Source: Typha latifolia
Taxonomy: Eukaryota; Streptophyta; Magnoliopsida; Poales; Typhaceae
Direction: 5' to 3'
DNA length: 64,000 nucleotides
Assembly (NCBI GenBank): GCA_019914945.1
Contig: CM034107.1
Location: forward strand, 11,532,001-11,596,000
The notes under the pieces were generated by a model. That model was not told where the DNA came from. It saw only the letters and a list, made by a program, of their open reading frames with translations, and did not search any database. Below, piece by piece: positions 46,306 through 57,756 of this stretch. Positions within the stretch are counted from its first letter, which is position 1. Each line of letters starts with the position of its first letter. A program made the translations under genes and the position numbers.

Positions 46306-49300
46306 ATGAAGGTGTGCTCTCTTGCTTCCTTTGTTTGAATCATTCATAGTGTTGTGAACTTGTTATTTCCATTTAACTGTTATGGATCTTGTCGAACTTA
46401 CTTTGAGAAGAAGATTTATACAGTGAATAATTTTTATGCACTTGTATCTTTTGTTACTACGAGCATAAACTGAGAGCTTGTTGTCGACTTATATGATTGG
46501 AGGTTCATGAGACGAGATCCCATTCCCACTCTTCTGCTGAGGAAGAAGGGAAGATAGGGACAAGGAGGCATAAAGTAGAGACCAAAGGCCAGGACGAATC
46601 CAAGAACAAGAAGGCCAAGGTGACAAACGGCGAGAATGGCGACGCCACCGCGAAAACCGCAGCCGCAGTTGCTGTCGAATTTGCCGAGTTCTGTAAGGCC
46701 ACCAAAGAACACCTCTCAATTCAAGAAATGCGTCTGATTCTTGAAGCTAATGGCCAAGATTCTTCCGGTTCGGACGACGCAGTCGTCCCAAGATGGTACA
46801 CGACGGAGCACTAACTGAAACAAAGTATTTAGGATTTTTTATTAGGACATGTGTTATTATATAAATTTTCCTATGTTCTTGGCTATCAACAGCCAGGATA
46901 TGATGTTTTATGGACCTCTTGGAAGCTGCCTGGTTTGTGGAGGTCAACTTGAGTGCACTGGGAAGAACTATATTTGCAAAGGGGCTTACAGTGAGTGGAC
47001 TAGCTGCCCGTTCAATACAAGAGATGCTCCAAGGAAAGGGGACGGCATCAAGGTTCCTGAAGGCATAGGCAAAGGCAGTGAGATAGTCAAAGAAGTGAGT
47101 TCCTTTGTTCTTTTCAGATAAGTACTTCTAAGAGCATTGGAGTTGATTGATGGGATTGAACTGTAATTGGCTGTAGTGGGTTAAGAACCAAGAACCAAGA
47201 GCTTATCCTGGGAGAGAATTGACTCCACTCGACAAGCCTTTCGCAGGCATGATGATATCGCTGTCCGGCCGTCTTTCACGAAGACATGTAACAATTCAAC
47301 CATGGTTTCTTTTTTTTCTCTCTCTTTTTTGTTGGGTGTTTTTAGTTGTTTTGTACTAGTATCGTCTCATGTCAAATGAAATCACTCAGCAATCCTGGAG
47401 GGAAGAAATCGAGAAGCATGGAGGAAAGGTGTCAAACTCCATTACCGGTATGTGAATTAATGAACCTCTCTTTATGCTTATTCATAAGATCTTTAACAAG
47501 CTGTAGAGATATAGAGGTATATCATATCAGTGGAATTGCATTGGTAGGTGTTACTTGTCTAGTTGTCTCCCCTGCGGAACGCGAGAGAGGCGGTTCAACA
47601 AAAGTGGCAGAAGCTATGTAAGTATGCTTACTCTATTTCACTCGAATTTGATTCGAAAAAATAGGTCTTTTAATGCAAACGTCATGTTTTTTTTTTTTTT
47701 TTAATTTACAATATGCAATGAATGGCATGTCATTCAGGGAGACGAATATTCCTGTTGTAAGGGAAGCTTGGTTGGTTGATAGCATCCAAAAGCGAGAAGC
47801 TCAACCCTTGGAGGCATATGATGTTGTGTCTGATCTTGCCCCAGAGGGTAGAGGGATTCCATGGGGCAAGCAAGATCCTAGTGAGGAAGCCCTGGAGTCT
47901 CTAATGGCAGAGGTTTATAACCAAAATTTTGTCCATTGTGAACTATAGAGTTGAATGTCCAATAGGATTATATACATGTGATATGATATAATTGGCATGG
48001 CCAGATCAAACTCTATGGCAAGAGAGCAGTATACAAGGACTCCATGTTGGAAGATCAGGGTGGGAAAATCTTTGAAAGAGATGGGATCATCTACAACTGT
48101 GCCTTTTCTCTTTGTGACAACGTGAAAGGAGTGAATGAGTATGTTGGCGATATTAATTAGTTTCTAGTAAGGTCACTCTGGGTTGTTAACTATTTGTATT
48201 TGGCCTAATTTGTGTGATTTTTCTTGTCTATAGTTATTGCGTCATGCAGCTGATCATGCTGCCAGAGAACCATCTGCACCTCTACTACAAGAAGGGCAAA
48301 GTTGGGGATGATTCAAAAGCAGAGGAGAGAGTGGAGGACTTCGAGGGTCGTATCAATGATGCAGTTATGGAGTTCGTTAGACTCTTTGAGGAGATCACTG
48401 GAAATGAGTTTGAGCCATGGGAGAGAGAGAAGAAATTTGTAAAGAAGTATCTTAAGTTCTACCCTGTTGACATGGTAGAAATTAACTTGATGCGACGAGT
48501 TCAATAATTATGGATGATAAATTTCTAGTTATGAGACTTATTTGAACATTTTGTTCGCTGAGCAGGATGACGGCGTGGATGTGCGACATGGTGGTCTAGC
48601 TCCTCGTCAATTGGGAGTAGCAGCTGCTCACTCTAAGCTCGAGCCATTGGTTGCAAATTTTATGAAGGTATTATGCAGCCAAGAAATATACAGGTATATA
48701 AATGAGAGCAGCTGTTTGAATTTTACTGAGAGCAATATTTATGGTTGCTAAAAAAGTCTTACGAAGTATAATTTTTGATAGGTACGCCTTAATGGAAATG
48801 GGCTATGATGTACCTGATCTTCCGATGGGAATGTTATCAGATGTCCATATGAAGAGATGTATGTGACCGATCATTTCTTACTCTTTAATTCTTTGCCACC
48901 AGCATTAATTTCACTTGGGAAGGAAATTTTTGAACAGGTGAAGAGGTGCTCCTAAAGTTTGTCGAGGAACTGAAGTCAGGTCCTGAATCAGATCCTAAGA
49001 CTCATGTCCAGTGGCTAGATTTCAGCAATAGGTGGTTCACCTTAATGCATTCAACTCGGACATTTACAATCAGGAACTTCCAGGAACTTGCTGATCATGT
49101 ATGGTTATTATTAGCTTATCCGCTTACGTGCCTTCGATAATTAGGAGTCTCTGCTTTTATCTCGCTGATGTGGAGGTACTTCTTTAAAATGCAGGTGGCT
49201 GCAGCTCTGGAATCAGTAAGGGACATCAATGTAGCATCTCGTCTCGTTGGTGATATGACTGGCGCCACCATTGACGATCCATTGTTCGAAAGGTACACAA

Positions 49301-50385
49301 AGTTAGGATGTTCAATCTCTCCTATTGAAAAGGAATCTGACGATTACAAGATGATCTTAAAGTATCTGGAGAAAACCTATGAGCCGGTTAAGGTCGGCGG
49401 CGTGGTAAGCGTGTGGTGTTAGTATATGTTTCTATTCACAATTTGTGGAATAAAAAGCAAGGCATGAGGACCTCTTCTGTTGCAGAGTTATGGTGTATCA
49501 GTGGAGAATATATTTGCAGTAGAATCCAATGCCTGTCCTTCCTATGATGATATGAAGAAACTACCAAACAAAGTCCTTCTCTGGTGTGGTAGGCACTTAT
49601 ATATCCATTTTTATCCATTAGGTTATAATATCACGTAAGTGGTACTAACTAAATTTTATGTTTGCAGGCACCAGGAGTTCAAACTTGCTTAGGCATTTGC
49701 ACAGAGGCTTCCAGCCTGCAATATGTTCACTTCCTGTGCCTGGATACATGGTAATAAGATATGATTTTCGGCTTTGGCCCATCAGCAATGGAAAGTTTGC
49801 TAACGTATTGGTTATTTTCTCTAGCTTGGTAAAGCTATAGTATGCTCGGATGCGGCGGCAGAGGCTTCTCGATATGGATTCACAGCAGTGGATAGGCCTG
49901 AAGGCTTCTTAGTCTTAGCAGTTGCTTCTTTGGGAGAGCAGATCACCGAGATTTCTAGCATACCAGAGGTAGTATTATACTCTACAAAAGAGGGCTACTT
50001 GTTGATCAATGTTCATGGTAATCTTGGTTTGCGAACAGGATGCAAAATCTTTGGAGGAGAGGAAGGTTGGTGTTAAGGCATCGGGCAAGAAGAAGCCAGA
50101 TGAATCAGAGCACTTCACCTGGAAGGATGATATTAAGGTGCCTTGTGGTAAGCTGATTCCATCAGAGAACAAGGAGAGCCCACTCGAGTACAATGAGTAT
50201 GCAGTCTATGATCCAAACCAGGTTAAGATTGGACATTTCAATGTATTGGCCAACTCTTATCTAAGATATATATACATGAAACAGTTAGAATTGTACTATC
50301 TGTTCCTCTGCAGGTGAGCATTAGATTCCTGGTGGGGGTGAAGTATGAAGAGCAAAACACGGAAGAGGTGGATACGGCAGAGTGA
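46306..50385 (+). CDS. PARP3: Poly(ADP-ribose) polymerase 3 (PARP3), plant type
   Basis: Eighteen exons keep frame to 823 residues: 46306-46311, 46503-46795, 46893-47094, 47186-47287, 47360-47447, 47548-47617, 47738-47912, 48005-48138, 48234-48474, 48566-48693, 48782-48858, 48938-49098, 49195-49404, 49486-49588, 49668-49750, 49825-49968, 50039-50221 and 50314-50385. Order of domains: basic nuclear-signal-like region (1-50), PADR1 with a CX2C zinc site (about 90-165), BRCT (about 185-280), WGR (about 315-410), helical regulatory domain (about 440-570), and ADP-ribosyl transferase fold (about 590-823). The H-Y-E triad is C-V-E here (Cys663, Val697, Glu792), as in other plant PARP3 proteins, so polymerase activity is doubtful. 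A role in DNA-damage response and seed viability is known for relatives. Confidence 0.95.
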
Positions 50386-50671
50386 AGGATTTGCTGATGT
50401 TTGTTTCCTGGAGTGATTACTTTTTTGGGACAACTCGTGGTAGTTTTAAGTCCTTTTCTGGAACTTTTTTGCTGTATAAGAAAGGAAGCATCAGAGTGTA
50501 ATGTAATCTATGCATGTTAAGCGATACACTGAAGTAGTATTTGTCCGCCATATGTAAATATTTTTAGGAATGCATACATGTCTATCTATGTTAATGGTGC
50601 TCGTGCTACAAATTAAAGGCCTCAAAAGGTCTCTCAGACCGTTTACTAACCCGTGGCATCTGCGACGAGAA

Positions 50672-50959
50672 CTACTTGTGAGGTGAATACATATACGGGA
50701 ATCTCCAGGAAGGAGTCTGTCTGACAGGTGTGCTGTCGATTGGCATGGCGTTGCATAAGCAATGTACAGGGAGGAGGCAGTTGGAAAGCAGTGCGTTTGT
50801 GGTAATGGAGTAGCCTGGCGTTGGTATCTTATTAAGTGCTTCCAGATCAAGCTCGAAGAACTCGTCATCTTCTTGGTCGTACGCTAATTGCTCTTTTTGA
50901 TGCAGCTTGTTCTCGTCGTGACTTTTGAGAGGGGGGCTGGGCATCTTGCTCTTCTCCAT
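50672..50959 (-). CDS. Small acidic protein of unknown function, 95 aa
   Basis: A single-exon frame encodes 95 residues with a Lys-rich start (MEKSKMPSPPLKS), an acidic core EDDEFFELDLEALNKIPTPG and a hydrophobic ALLSNCLLPVHCLCNAMPID. There is no signal peptide or transmembrane span. The FFELDLE...NALLxNCLLP pattern reminds me of small plant proteins of unknown function, but I cannot name a family. A TATATAA box 33 bp before the ATG supports expression. It is tail to tail with PARP3, whose 3' UTR must end close by. The chance of a spurious frame is real but low, given the TATA box and biased composition. Confidence 0.6.
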   Translation of the reverse strand: MEKSKMPSPPLKSHDENKLHQKEQLAYDQEDDEFFELDLEALNKIPTPGYSITTNALLSNCLLPVHCLCNAMPIDSTPVRQTPSWRFPYMYSPHK

Positions 50960-50990
50960 TGTCTGTTTCTATTGCCTTTTTATGATGGGT

Positions 50991-50999
50991 TTATATATT
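50991..50999 (-). promoter_or_regulatory. TATA box of the 95-aa gene
   Basis: On the minus strand the sequence reads AAATATATAAACCC, about 32-40 bp before the ATG. This leaves a very short leader. Confidence 0.5.
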
Positions 51000-52613
51000 T
51001 GGTTGCTTCTTCCTTGGAACTGTAGCCAAGCTGGTTTTGGTAATTGTAGGAAAGAAAATTGTTGCTCGATCGTAGTGGCAAAGATTGATCCGGTCTCATC
51101 GTAAGATTCTAATTTTGTTGGTCCAAGGACTTGTTCAGAGTTGTTTAGTTTATATGTTTCATGGCATATCTGAAGTTGGATGGGGGGGATTAACTACCTA
51201 GCTACTAATAACTAAAATGGTAGATGGAACTGTTATTCATGGAACTGGTCTTCTTCAAACTGTTTGTATCCTTATATTTGTTGGACTCTTTTTTTTTTTT
51301 TTTTTCTTGTTTAATGTTATTTTAATCAAAACATAAATTTTTGATAGCGAATTTAAACTATTTAGTTTCTAGATTTCTCTAATATTAAATATAAAAAATT
51401 CTATGTAGAAGTGTGGATTAACGGATGGTTCAATTCGATTTGGTTATGGTGGATCATTTTTCGGATTGACATGTTTATTTCTATCGGTTTTCCAACATTC
51501 ATTCCTGATTCTTTCCCCGTATCGAAATTAGGATCAGTTGGTATGGAGTTCAATCCTTGAATCCTAATAACTAGGCTTGTGAGTCATCCAACTTCCATTG
51601 GTATAGTAATAGTTTTGTCTACTCTTTTCGTCTCGTGAGTACTCAGTGAAGCTTAGAAGAACACGTAGAAAATCGATGATTAGCATATAGCAAGTATCAA
51701 AATAAATAAATACTCAAGCATAAAAGATATAGTAATGCTTTAGAATTAAGTCTTTTGCTTGGCCAATCAATCAGCAGCACACAATATATGTAGAATAACA
51801 TGAGTCTTGAGAAGTTAAAGCATCCAACTAAGAAACGAGTTCCTATAGGGACAGTGGTAACAAGGAAGAAAGGACTAAAGAGAGGGAAAGAGAAAATAGA
51901 AGTAGCACTCACTCACTACGGGAATAGTAGACAAGCCGGTGAAGAAAAACACTGTTAATGAGGGGAAAATTTTGCCAAACCCTAGCACAAAGCTCTAAGT
52001 GGTGCTCTTTGTTACCCATTATATCTACGTTGCAGTTAGGACTAAAATATGATATGTGATGTATATGGCAGAAATATTAGAAATAATTTCATCGTTGCAG
52101 TTTCTTACTCCATACTTTGATGTGGTAACTTATTGATTCACGTATTAACAGCACATATCATGTGTATATATATATCCTACCATTTGTTTCGATTGAGCTG
52201 AAGAGACACGCCCGAATTTAAATCCGTGCGAGCCAGTTGGGTACTATCTCCCAGACCCGGAGATAGCAAATATGGAGCAAGTGTGGAGATCCAATTATGA
52301 TCAATAGGGCCAATCTCAGGTCCGGGGACCGGGGTGTTCTTGGGCCCATTGCTGCCCTATTTCTTAATTAATTTCTCCATAAAAATAGCTAAGGTATGAG
52401 AGAGCGAGTGAATGAGTGAGTGAAGGGGAAAAAAATATCTCTGCCAATTCTTAAATTGAATCATATAATCATTGCAAATGGGACCAAATGGATCACTGAT
52501 GGGACTCCGAACTCGATAGCACATGACGTATGTTCCTTCTTGGTCAACCATAGGCTACGGATGGACCATATGTCATGTCTGATGTCTCTCCTCGATGTAA
52601 TCTTATGGTGGTC

Positions 52614-52658
<45 letters not shown>

Positions 52659-53816
52659 CAGATATAAGCCCATCCATAGTCATCCATTCTAGTTAAAGAT
52701 CACATTGACCTCACGTCGAATCTATGGCGTTTGTATTTGACCATCATCTCTCTTCAGCTTTTTAAACCTCCGGCAAAAGTACTATATCCTACCCTTTTAG
52801 CTTTTAGAAGAACCACACTTTAAATGACAAGAACCAAGTTGGGTTTACCATAATAGATATTGTATCTGGCAGCTATTAGAAGATGGAACAAGTTGTGGAT
52901 AATAAATGAGGTTTGTAGTGTTGTAATTTTTAAGGTGAAACTTTTGCAGTTATTGTTACATCCAGTATCATGATTGCACCTTTTCTCTTGCTATATTTTC
53001 ATGTGGATTGTAAATTTAAGGATGCAAAAAAATGCTCTTATTCGTTTCCTACAGCTGGTTTTTGTACAATGTAAGCAAAGTTCTCGTGGAGAATTGAAAT
53101 TTGAAGTCGGCAAAAGCTGCTCTTCATCTGCAGTACTGCTTCACATGCGCTGAATGCACTCTTATGCTACTGGCTACATTGTGTGTGTTATCTTCACTGC
53201 ATCATCTCTATCCTATATGATTACTGTTGTCTTGCAAACTTGCTTAATCTTTGATGCTAATATCATGACTTCAAACAGAGGGGAAAGAAGAAGAAGAAGA
53301 AGAAGGATCTTACCAAGTATTTCTGCCTAACTCACAAAGTTTATCAAACCTAAAATTGACTCCTGATAGTGTTGCTTTTGCCAAATTTTTACAAACATTG
53401 AAGGAACTTCCGATAAATTGTTCTCCTTTTTTCCTTTCCCACATATATTCTAACCCCATTCTTTTTCTTGCATTCAATGCAGCATGCATTTGTGAGACAT
53501 GGGCCAAAAAGAATAGAGGGATATTTCAAACAAGCAATCATATGGACTTCCTCCAGACTTGTTCTAACATTTGTATGAAGCTGTGACCTCCACATCATCA
53601 TTTCACACAGACAGTAAGGGAGATTTCCAGGTATTCTTCTTTAAGAAAGATTTAGGAAGAACACCTATATTATATTATATAAATATATATATATAACTGC
53701 CACATTGGCCAAAGGGATCAAACTACATAGATTCATAAGCTAAACTATCACATGAGAAGCATCCAAAACTAGTAAAAAAAAAAAAAAAAAACAAGCTTTC
53801 ACGTTTCCATTTTGTT
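51000..53816. other. Intergenic region without recognisable genes
   Basis: AT-rich DNA with a T tract (51290-51305), a (CT)n microsatellite (52617-52652), a GAA run (53287-53304) and an A tract (53774-53791). Open frames in the track of 53300-53600 overlap on both strands and show no family motif. I see no gene or defined transposon. Confidence 0.45.
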
Positions 53817-54044
53817 TCAGAGCTTGCTGCCATTAGGGCCCATATTTGGTGGTGGTGGGGTGGCATTGAGGTCAGGGATGGGAGTGTGGTTAGGGTTGAC
53901 ATTGGACTTGGCCACCCTCTGTTTTAGAGCAGTCAAGAGAGCCTGGTTCTCCTGGTTGAGAAGCAGAGCCTTTTTCCTCAGCCTCTCATTCTCCTTCATT
54001 ATGTAGCAGTTCTGCAGGTATAGCTTGGTGTTGAGCCTCTCCAT
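53817..54044 (-). CDS. ZPR3: LITTLE ZIPPER microprotein (ZPR3/ZPR4 type)
   Basis: The 75-residue product starts MERLNTKLYLQNCYIMKENE, the signature of ZPR3/ZPR4. A leucine zipper spans about residues 5-45 (NERLRKKALLLNQENQALL), and a Pro/Asn-rich tail follows. ZPR proteins have no DNA-binding domain; they pair with HD-ZIP III factors through the zipper and block DNA binding, in a negative feedback loop controlling meristem and leaf polarity. The upstream part of this exon is in frame but has no ATG, and the first exon is out of frame, so 54044 is the start. A 5' UTR intron runs 54649-54067. ZPR3 and ZPR4 cannot be told apart here. Confidence 0.92.
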   Translation of the reverse strand: MERLNTKLYLQNCYIMKENERLRKKALLLNQENQALLTALKQRVAKSNVNPNHTPIPDLNATPPPPNMGPNGSKL

Positions 54045-54649
54045 GAACTTGCCTTGGAGTACTCCCCTGGTATCAACAATAAGACTTCAATTAGAATAAT
54101 AAAAAGCTATGAAAAGAGAGCACTAGTAAATGGTCAACAGTTAAGTAATCAATTAGAGCTGGGGAGTCTTGAGAGTAGAAGTGGGTCGTCTTCCCTTGTT
54201 TCTTTTTTCTTTCTCATTTAAATGTTCGGGACTGGAAGTGTTGTTGTTATTCCCAAAGCAAAAAAGGTGAACCCAAGAAGCCCATAAGGAACAAAAAGCG
54301 AACACAAGAGGCCTACAAACCCAAAACAAATTGCATAACTGAACCTTCTAAAGCAAAAGAAGCTCTCGAACTGCTACGGGCTCCGTGCCAATGGCACGCC
54401 AAAATATGAGACAGATAGAGAGAGAGAGAGAGAGAGAGTGTGTGTGTGTGTGAAGTCCCGTAAGTTTAGAATATATTATAAATATTAGTTAGAAAACAGA
54501 GCACATAAAAGAAGAGAATTTTAACAAACTAACTAACGAGAATCAAACATAAAGGCAAAGAATAAAACAGCGAAGCAGAAGCAGGGGAAGTGTTGGCAAC
54601 AAAACAGTTAAGTATAGGTAGATGTGTTAGGGAACAAGAAAGTGATCAC

Positions 54650-54750
54650 CTTTTTGGTAGTTTGCCTTGAAAGATTTGAGAGTTGAGAGATGAGAGGAGT
54701 GGGACAGATAGGAAGGAAGATAGGTAGGTGTGTGCTTTGTTTTGGATGGG
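54650..54750 (-). other. Non-coding first exon (5' UTR) of the ZPR gene
   Basis: The donor AAAAAG/GTGATC ends the leader at 54650, and the acceptor ACCCAG/GGGAGT begins the coding exon at 54066. The leader is CT-rich, and its right boundary is estimated from the TATA box. Confidence 0.55.
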
Positions 54751-54774
54751 CTTTCGGTTTGTAGGATATGGGGA

Positions 54775-54782
54775 TATTTATA
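54775..54782 (-). promoter_or_regulatory. TATA box of the ZPR gene
   Basis: Reverse complement reads CCCCTATAAATATCCC. The position predicts transcription starting near 54745-54750, just upstream of the leader exon. Confidence 0.65.
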
Positions 54783-57756
54783 GGGGCTGGAGATTATTAG
54801 CGTCTTTTGAGTTGAGACATGCTTCTTTCTTTCTTTCTCTCTCTCTCTCTCTCTCTGGATTGACACAGGAATCATGCATGAGGTGTGTGTGTAAGCAAGC
54901 AAGCAAAGGGAAGGAGGCGGCCGGTAAGGGACGAGGGGAGCTTAATGCGAAGCTAATGATGAGGTTGGATTTAGGGGGTGGCGTCACGTGATGATGATTG
55001 ATGATGGGTCTTCAAGGGAGGAAGAGGGCGTTTCGGTAATTTTCTCAAGTGATGATGATGGGTTCCGTCGGCCCAAGATTCGCAATGATGGCCGTCCGGG
55101 CTCTCGCCCCTCCCCCACCCCCCCCTCCCCACACTTCCCATCATCACTCCTCATCAATGGTCTTTTGGTTTTTTGCATTATTACCCCCACCTTGATAATT
55201 ATCTTGCTCGCTTCCACAACATTTAATGGATAATATTAATGCCCATTCTTTTTCTTTTTTTACCTTCTCTTTTACTATCCATTCCGTTCGTTGTGATTGG
55301 AAGAGCTTTGAGGGTAAAATGGCCATCCTATATTTGTTTGTTTTTTTTTTTCCTTCTCTTTTTCTCTTCGTGAGAGTCACCAATTAATGTAGGGTGTTAA
55401 ATGGAAAAAATAAATCCCCCTTGTAATAACAATTAACAACTGGAGCAAATCGTAAATAATGATGAACTAATTAATGAGATTTTAAAAGAGTTTATTGTGA
55501 GTGGGCCCTCGTGAGCCTCGTTTGGCTTAGAGCCGTTTTCTGAGACGAGTGAACCAGCCAGCGTCTCTCATGACTGAATGTTTTTGGGCCATGGCAGAGT
55601 GAGTAGTGAAGCATTATGGATGCTAAACGTGAGCTGCATGAGATTATAAAATGACCGTTAATGCCCTTTGAGTGTTAAGAGGTGGGACCACAGTAAACCT
55701 CGTGGGCCTCGCTTGATTGAGTTAAAAGACGTGGCATTTGCATGGAAGCCACGATGGCACTACTGACTACTCCCATCATTTACATTTGTTCTTTTTCTTT
55801 TTTCCTTTCGTTATCTTAATAATGGTGATGCATTTACGAGAAGATCAGTAGATTAGCTTGGAATAAAGAGCTCTGAGTCCGAGGATCGATCTGCTGCAAC
55901 CGAAGAATTATATACAACTCTGGTTTTTATTGGAATGGTAACTAAAGTGAGCACGTATAATTTAGAATAATTTAATATTTAATTTATATATTTAGAGTGA
56001 TATTACTTAATCTAAAATAGAAAGGAAAAAAAAAAAAAGAACAAGAGAGGATAATCTCTCTTCTTTTTTTTAGGGGGTGACCAGATGTATGAGATGTAAG
56101 GCAGGAGGGGGGGGGGGGGGGTGATGATCTGAAGATTGTCGTCAACTTGATCATCTCTCTGCTTTAGATGTTTGCATGGCTCCAAAAAGAACAACTAATG
56201 AGGCAGCATTCGAGTGTCCTGCTAACATCACAATAGTCAAAGCAGTCATTCTTCTCTCCTTCTTTTGGGTCTTCTCTTCCTCACCTTTCATCATGACGTC
56301 TTAGAAGGTCATCTCACTCGTTGCATCATCTCCCTCCCTTCCAACTCCAACTTCCACTATGCAGCCATAGATTTGGCACCCTTTAGTTACTATATTATAT
56401 TGCTAGGTTTCCTTGAGATGCGTACAAAGGAGGAGAGTTCTTAAAATGGAAAGACCACACAACGCACTCTTCCAAAAGTATCATAGCAAACTCCTATGCT
56501 TGCTTACTATTATACATATATATGATCTCATAGGGTATTAGCATTATAAAAAAGAAAAGAAAAAAAATAGGCATGCTAAAAAATAGTAGTCGCACACACT
56601 AAGATATGTCCATCTATACATCTCAATATGGTCCACAGAAACACCAGGCCACTTGATCTGATCGATTGGTCGGTCACGATTGGGTGTCTCCAGAAATTCA
56701 TGCAGAATTTGGCTCGATATATGATGGGGAGTTTGAATTAGGAAGAACATGATGATCCTTTTTGGGTATTATATGGGGAGGGAGGAGGGTTAGGGACGAG
56801 AGGAAGAAGACAAGTAGTATTATGGGGGAGAAGAGGTGAGGGGGAGGGGAAAGAGAGTAGAAGTGGCCATGGATAGCTCCTGGAGAAGCCCCATGGCGCG
56901 GCGTTGTACGAGTCAACAGGATGATGGGGTCAGTTGAGTTCCACATGGTTTGTATCAGGGCTGGAAGTCTCCTCCTGTTGCTTTCCTTTTGGCACTTCAG
57001 AAAACCCTTGTTCTCAATACTCATTTGCCATCCTGCGAATCTGTGATTAATAAAATAAACGAAGAAGAAGAAGAATATGAAATAATTATCCCTACACCTT
57101 CTCAATGGTTGGTCTTTCAAAATACTTTTTCCATTAGTTGATCATTAATTAATTTAATTTTTTTTTCCTGTTGAATAATACCATATAACCAAATTTAGGC
57201 ACTTAATAAAACGTGAGAACTTTCAATCACTGAAATACTAGTCAAGAGATCATTGAGCTTCACAATTGTATTTTTAAAGTTGTCATGTTTCTTCCTATAC
57301 GACAACGAACAAACTGAAGACAAGCAAATTATTGCTTCTATGGCGCTATAAATTGGCACTGATATGTCCAAAGGGTTAACATCAGATACATTGACTCTTT
57401 GGAGCCTTCTAGTATGAGATATAATAGGGGTTGCATGATGATGAACCTGCCGAAATAGTAGATAGAGGATGACAAGGTACAAACATAATCATTACAAACT
57501 ACAAACGTCAACAGTTATTGTGGTCTTTACCTTAAGAAAGATCAAAAACTCAGAAGAGGTAACTTCAGGATAAGATGCCAAGATTATATTCACTTGCAGA
57601 GTTTCAATGGAACAGAAAGTTTATAATGGAAATAATCTCTTAAGACATTGTCAAAATCTTCTAAAAGATGGAAGGAAAATGGTTTAGCAAGTATCATTAT
57701 TACAAACAATCCAAAGTCTGGATTCATCAAAAGAGATGAAGAGAGAACTTTGTTCT
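54783..57756. other. ZPR upstream region and mtACP 3' flank
   Basis: It contains a (CT)n run (54837-54856) and poly-C/G tracts (about 55115-55130 and 56107-56120). HD-ZIP III-like sites could exist here, but I could not define one. Open frames such as 56698-57120 have poly-Phe stretches and no conserved motif. I see no gene. Confidence 0.45.

Noticed and set aside
54627..54902. Upstream frame beginning before the ZPR leader, which could give a longer N-terminus.
   Set aside because: After splicing it is out of frame with the ZPR coding exon, and its N-terminal part comes from a GA microsatellite upstream of the TATA box.
56698..57120. 140-codon minus-strand frame near the ZPR gene.
   Set aside because: It has poly-Phe and poly-Pro stretches from simple sequence, no family similarity and no promoter or splice context.
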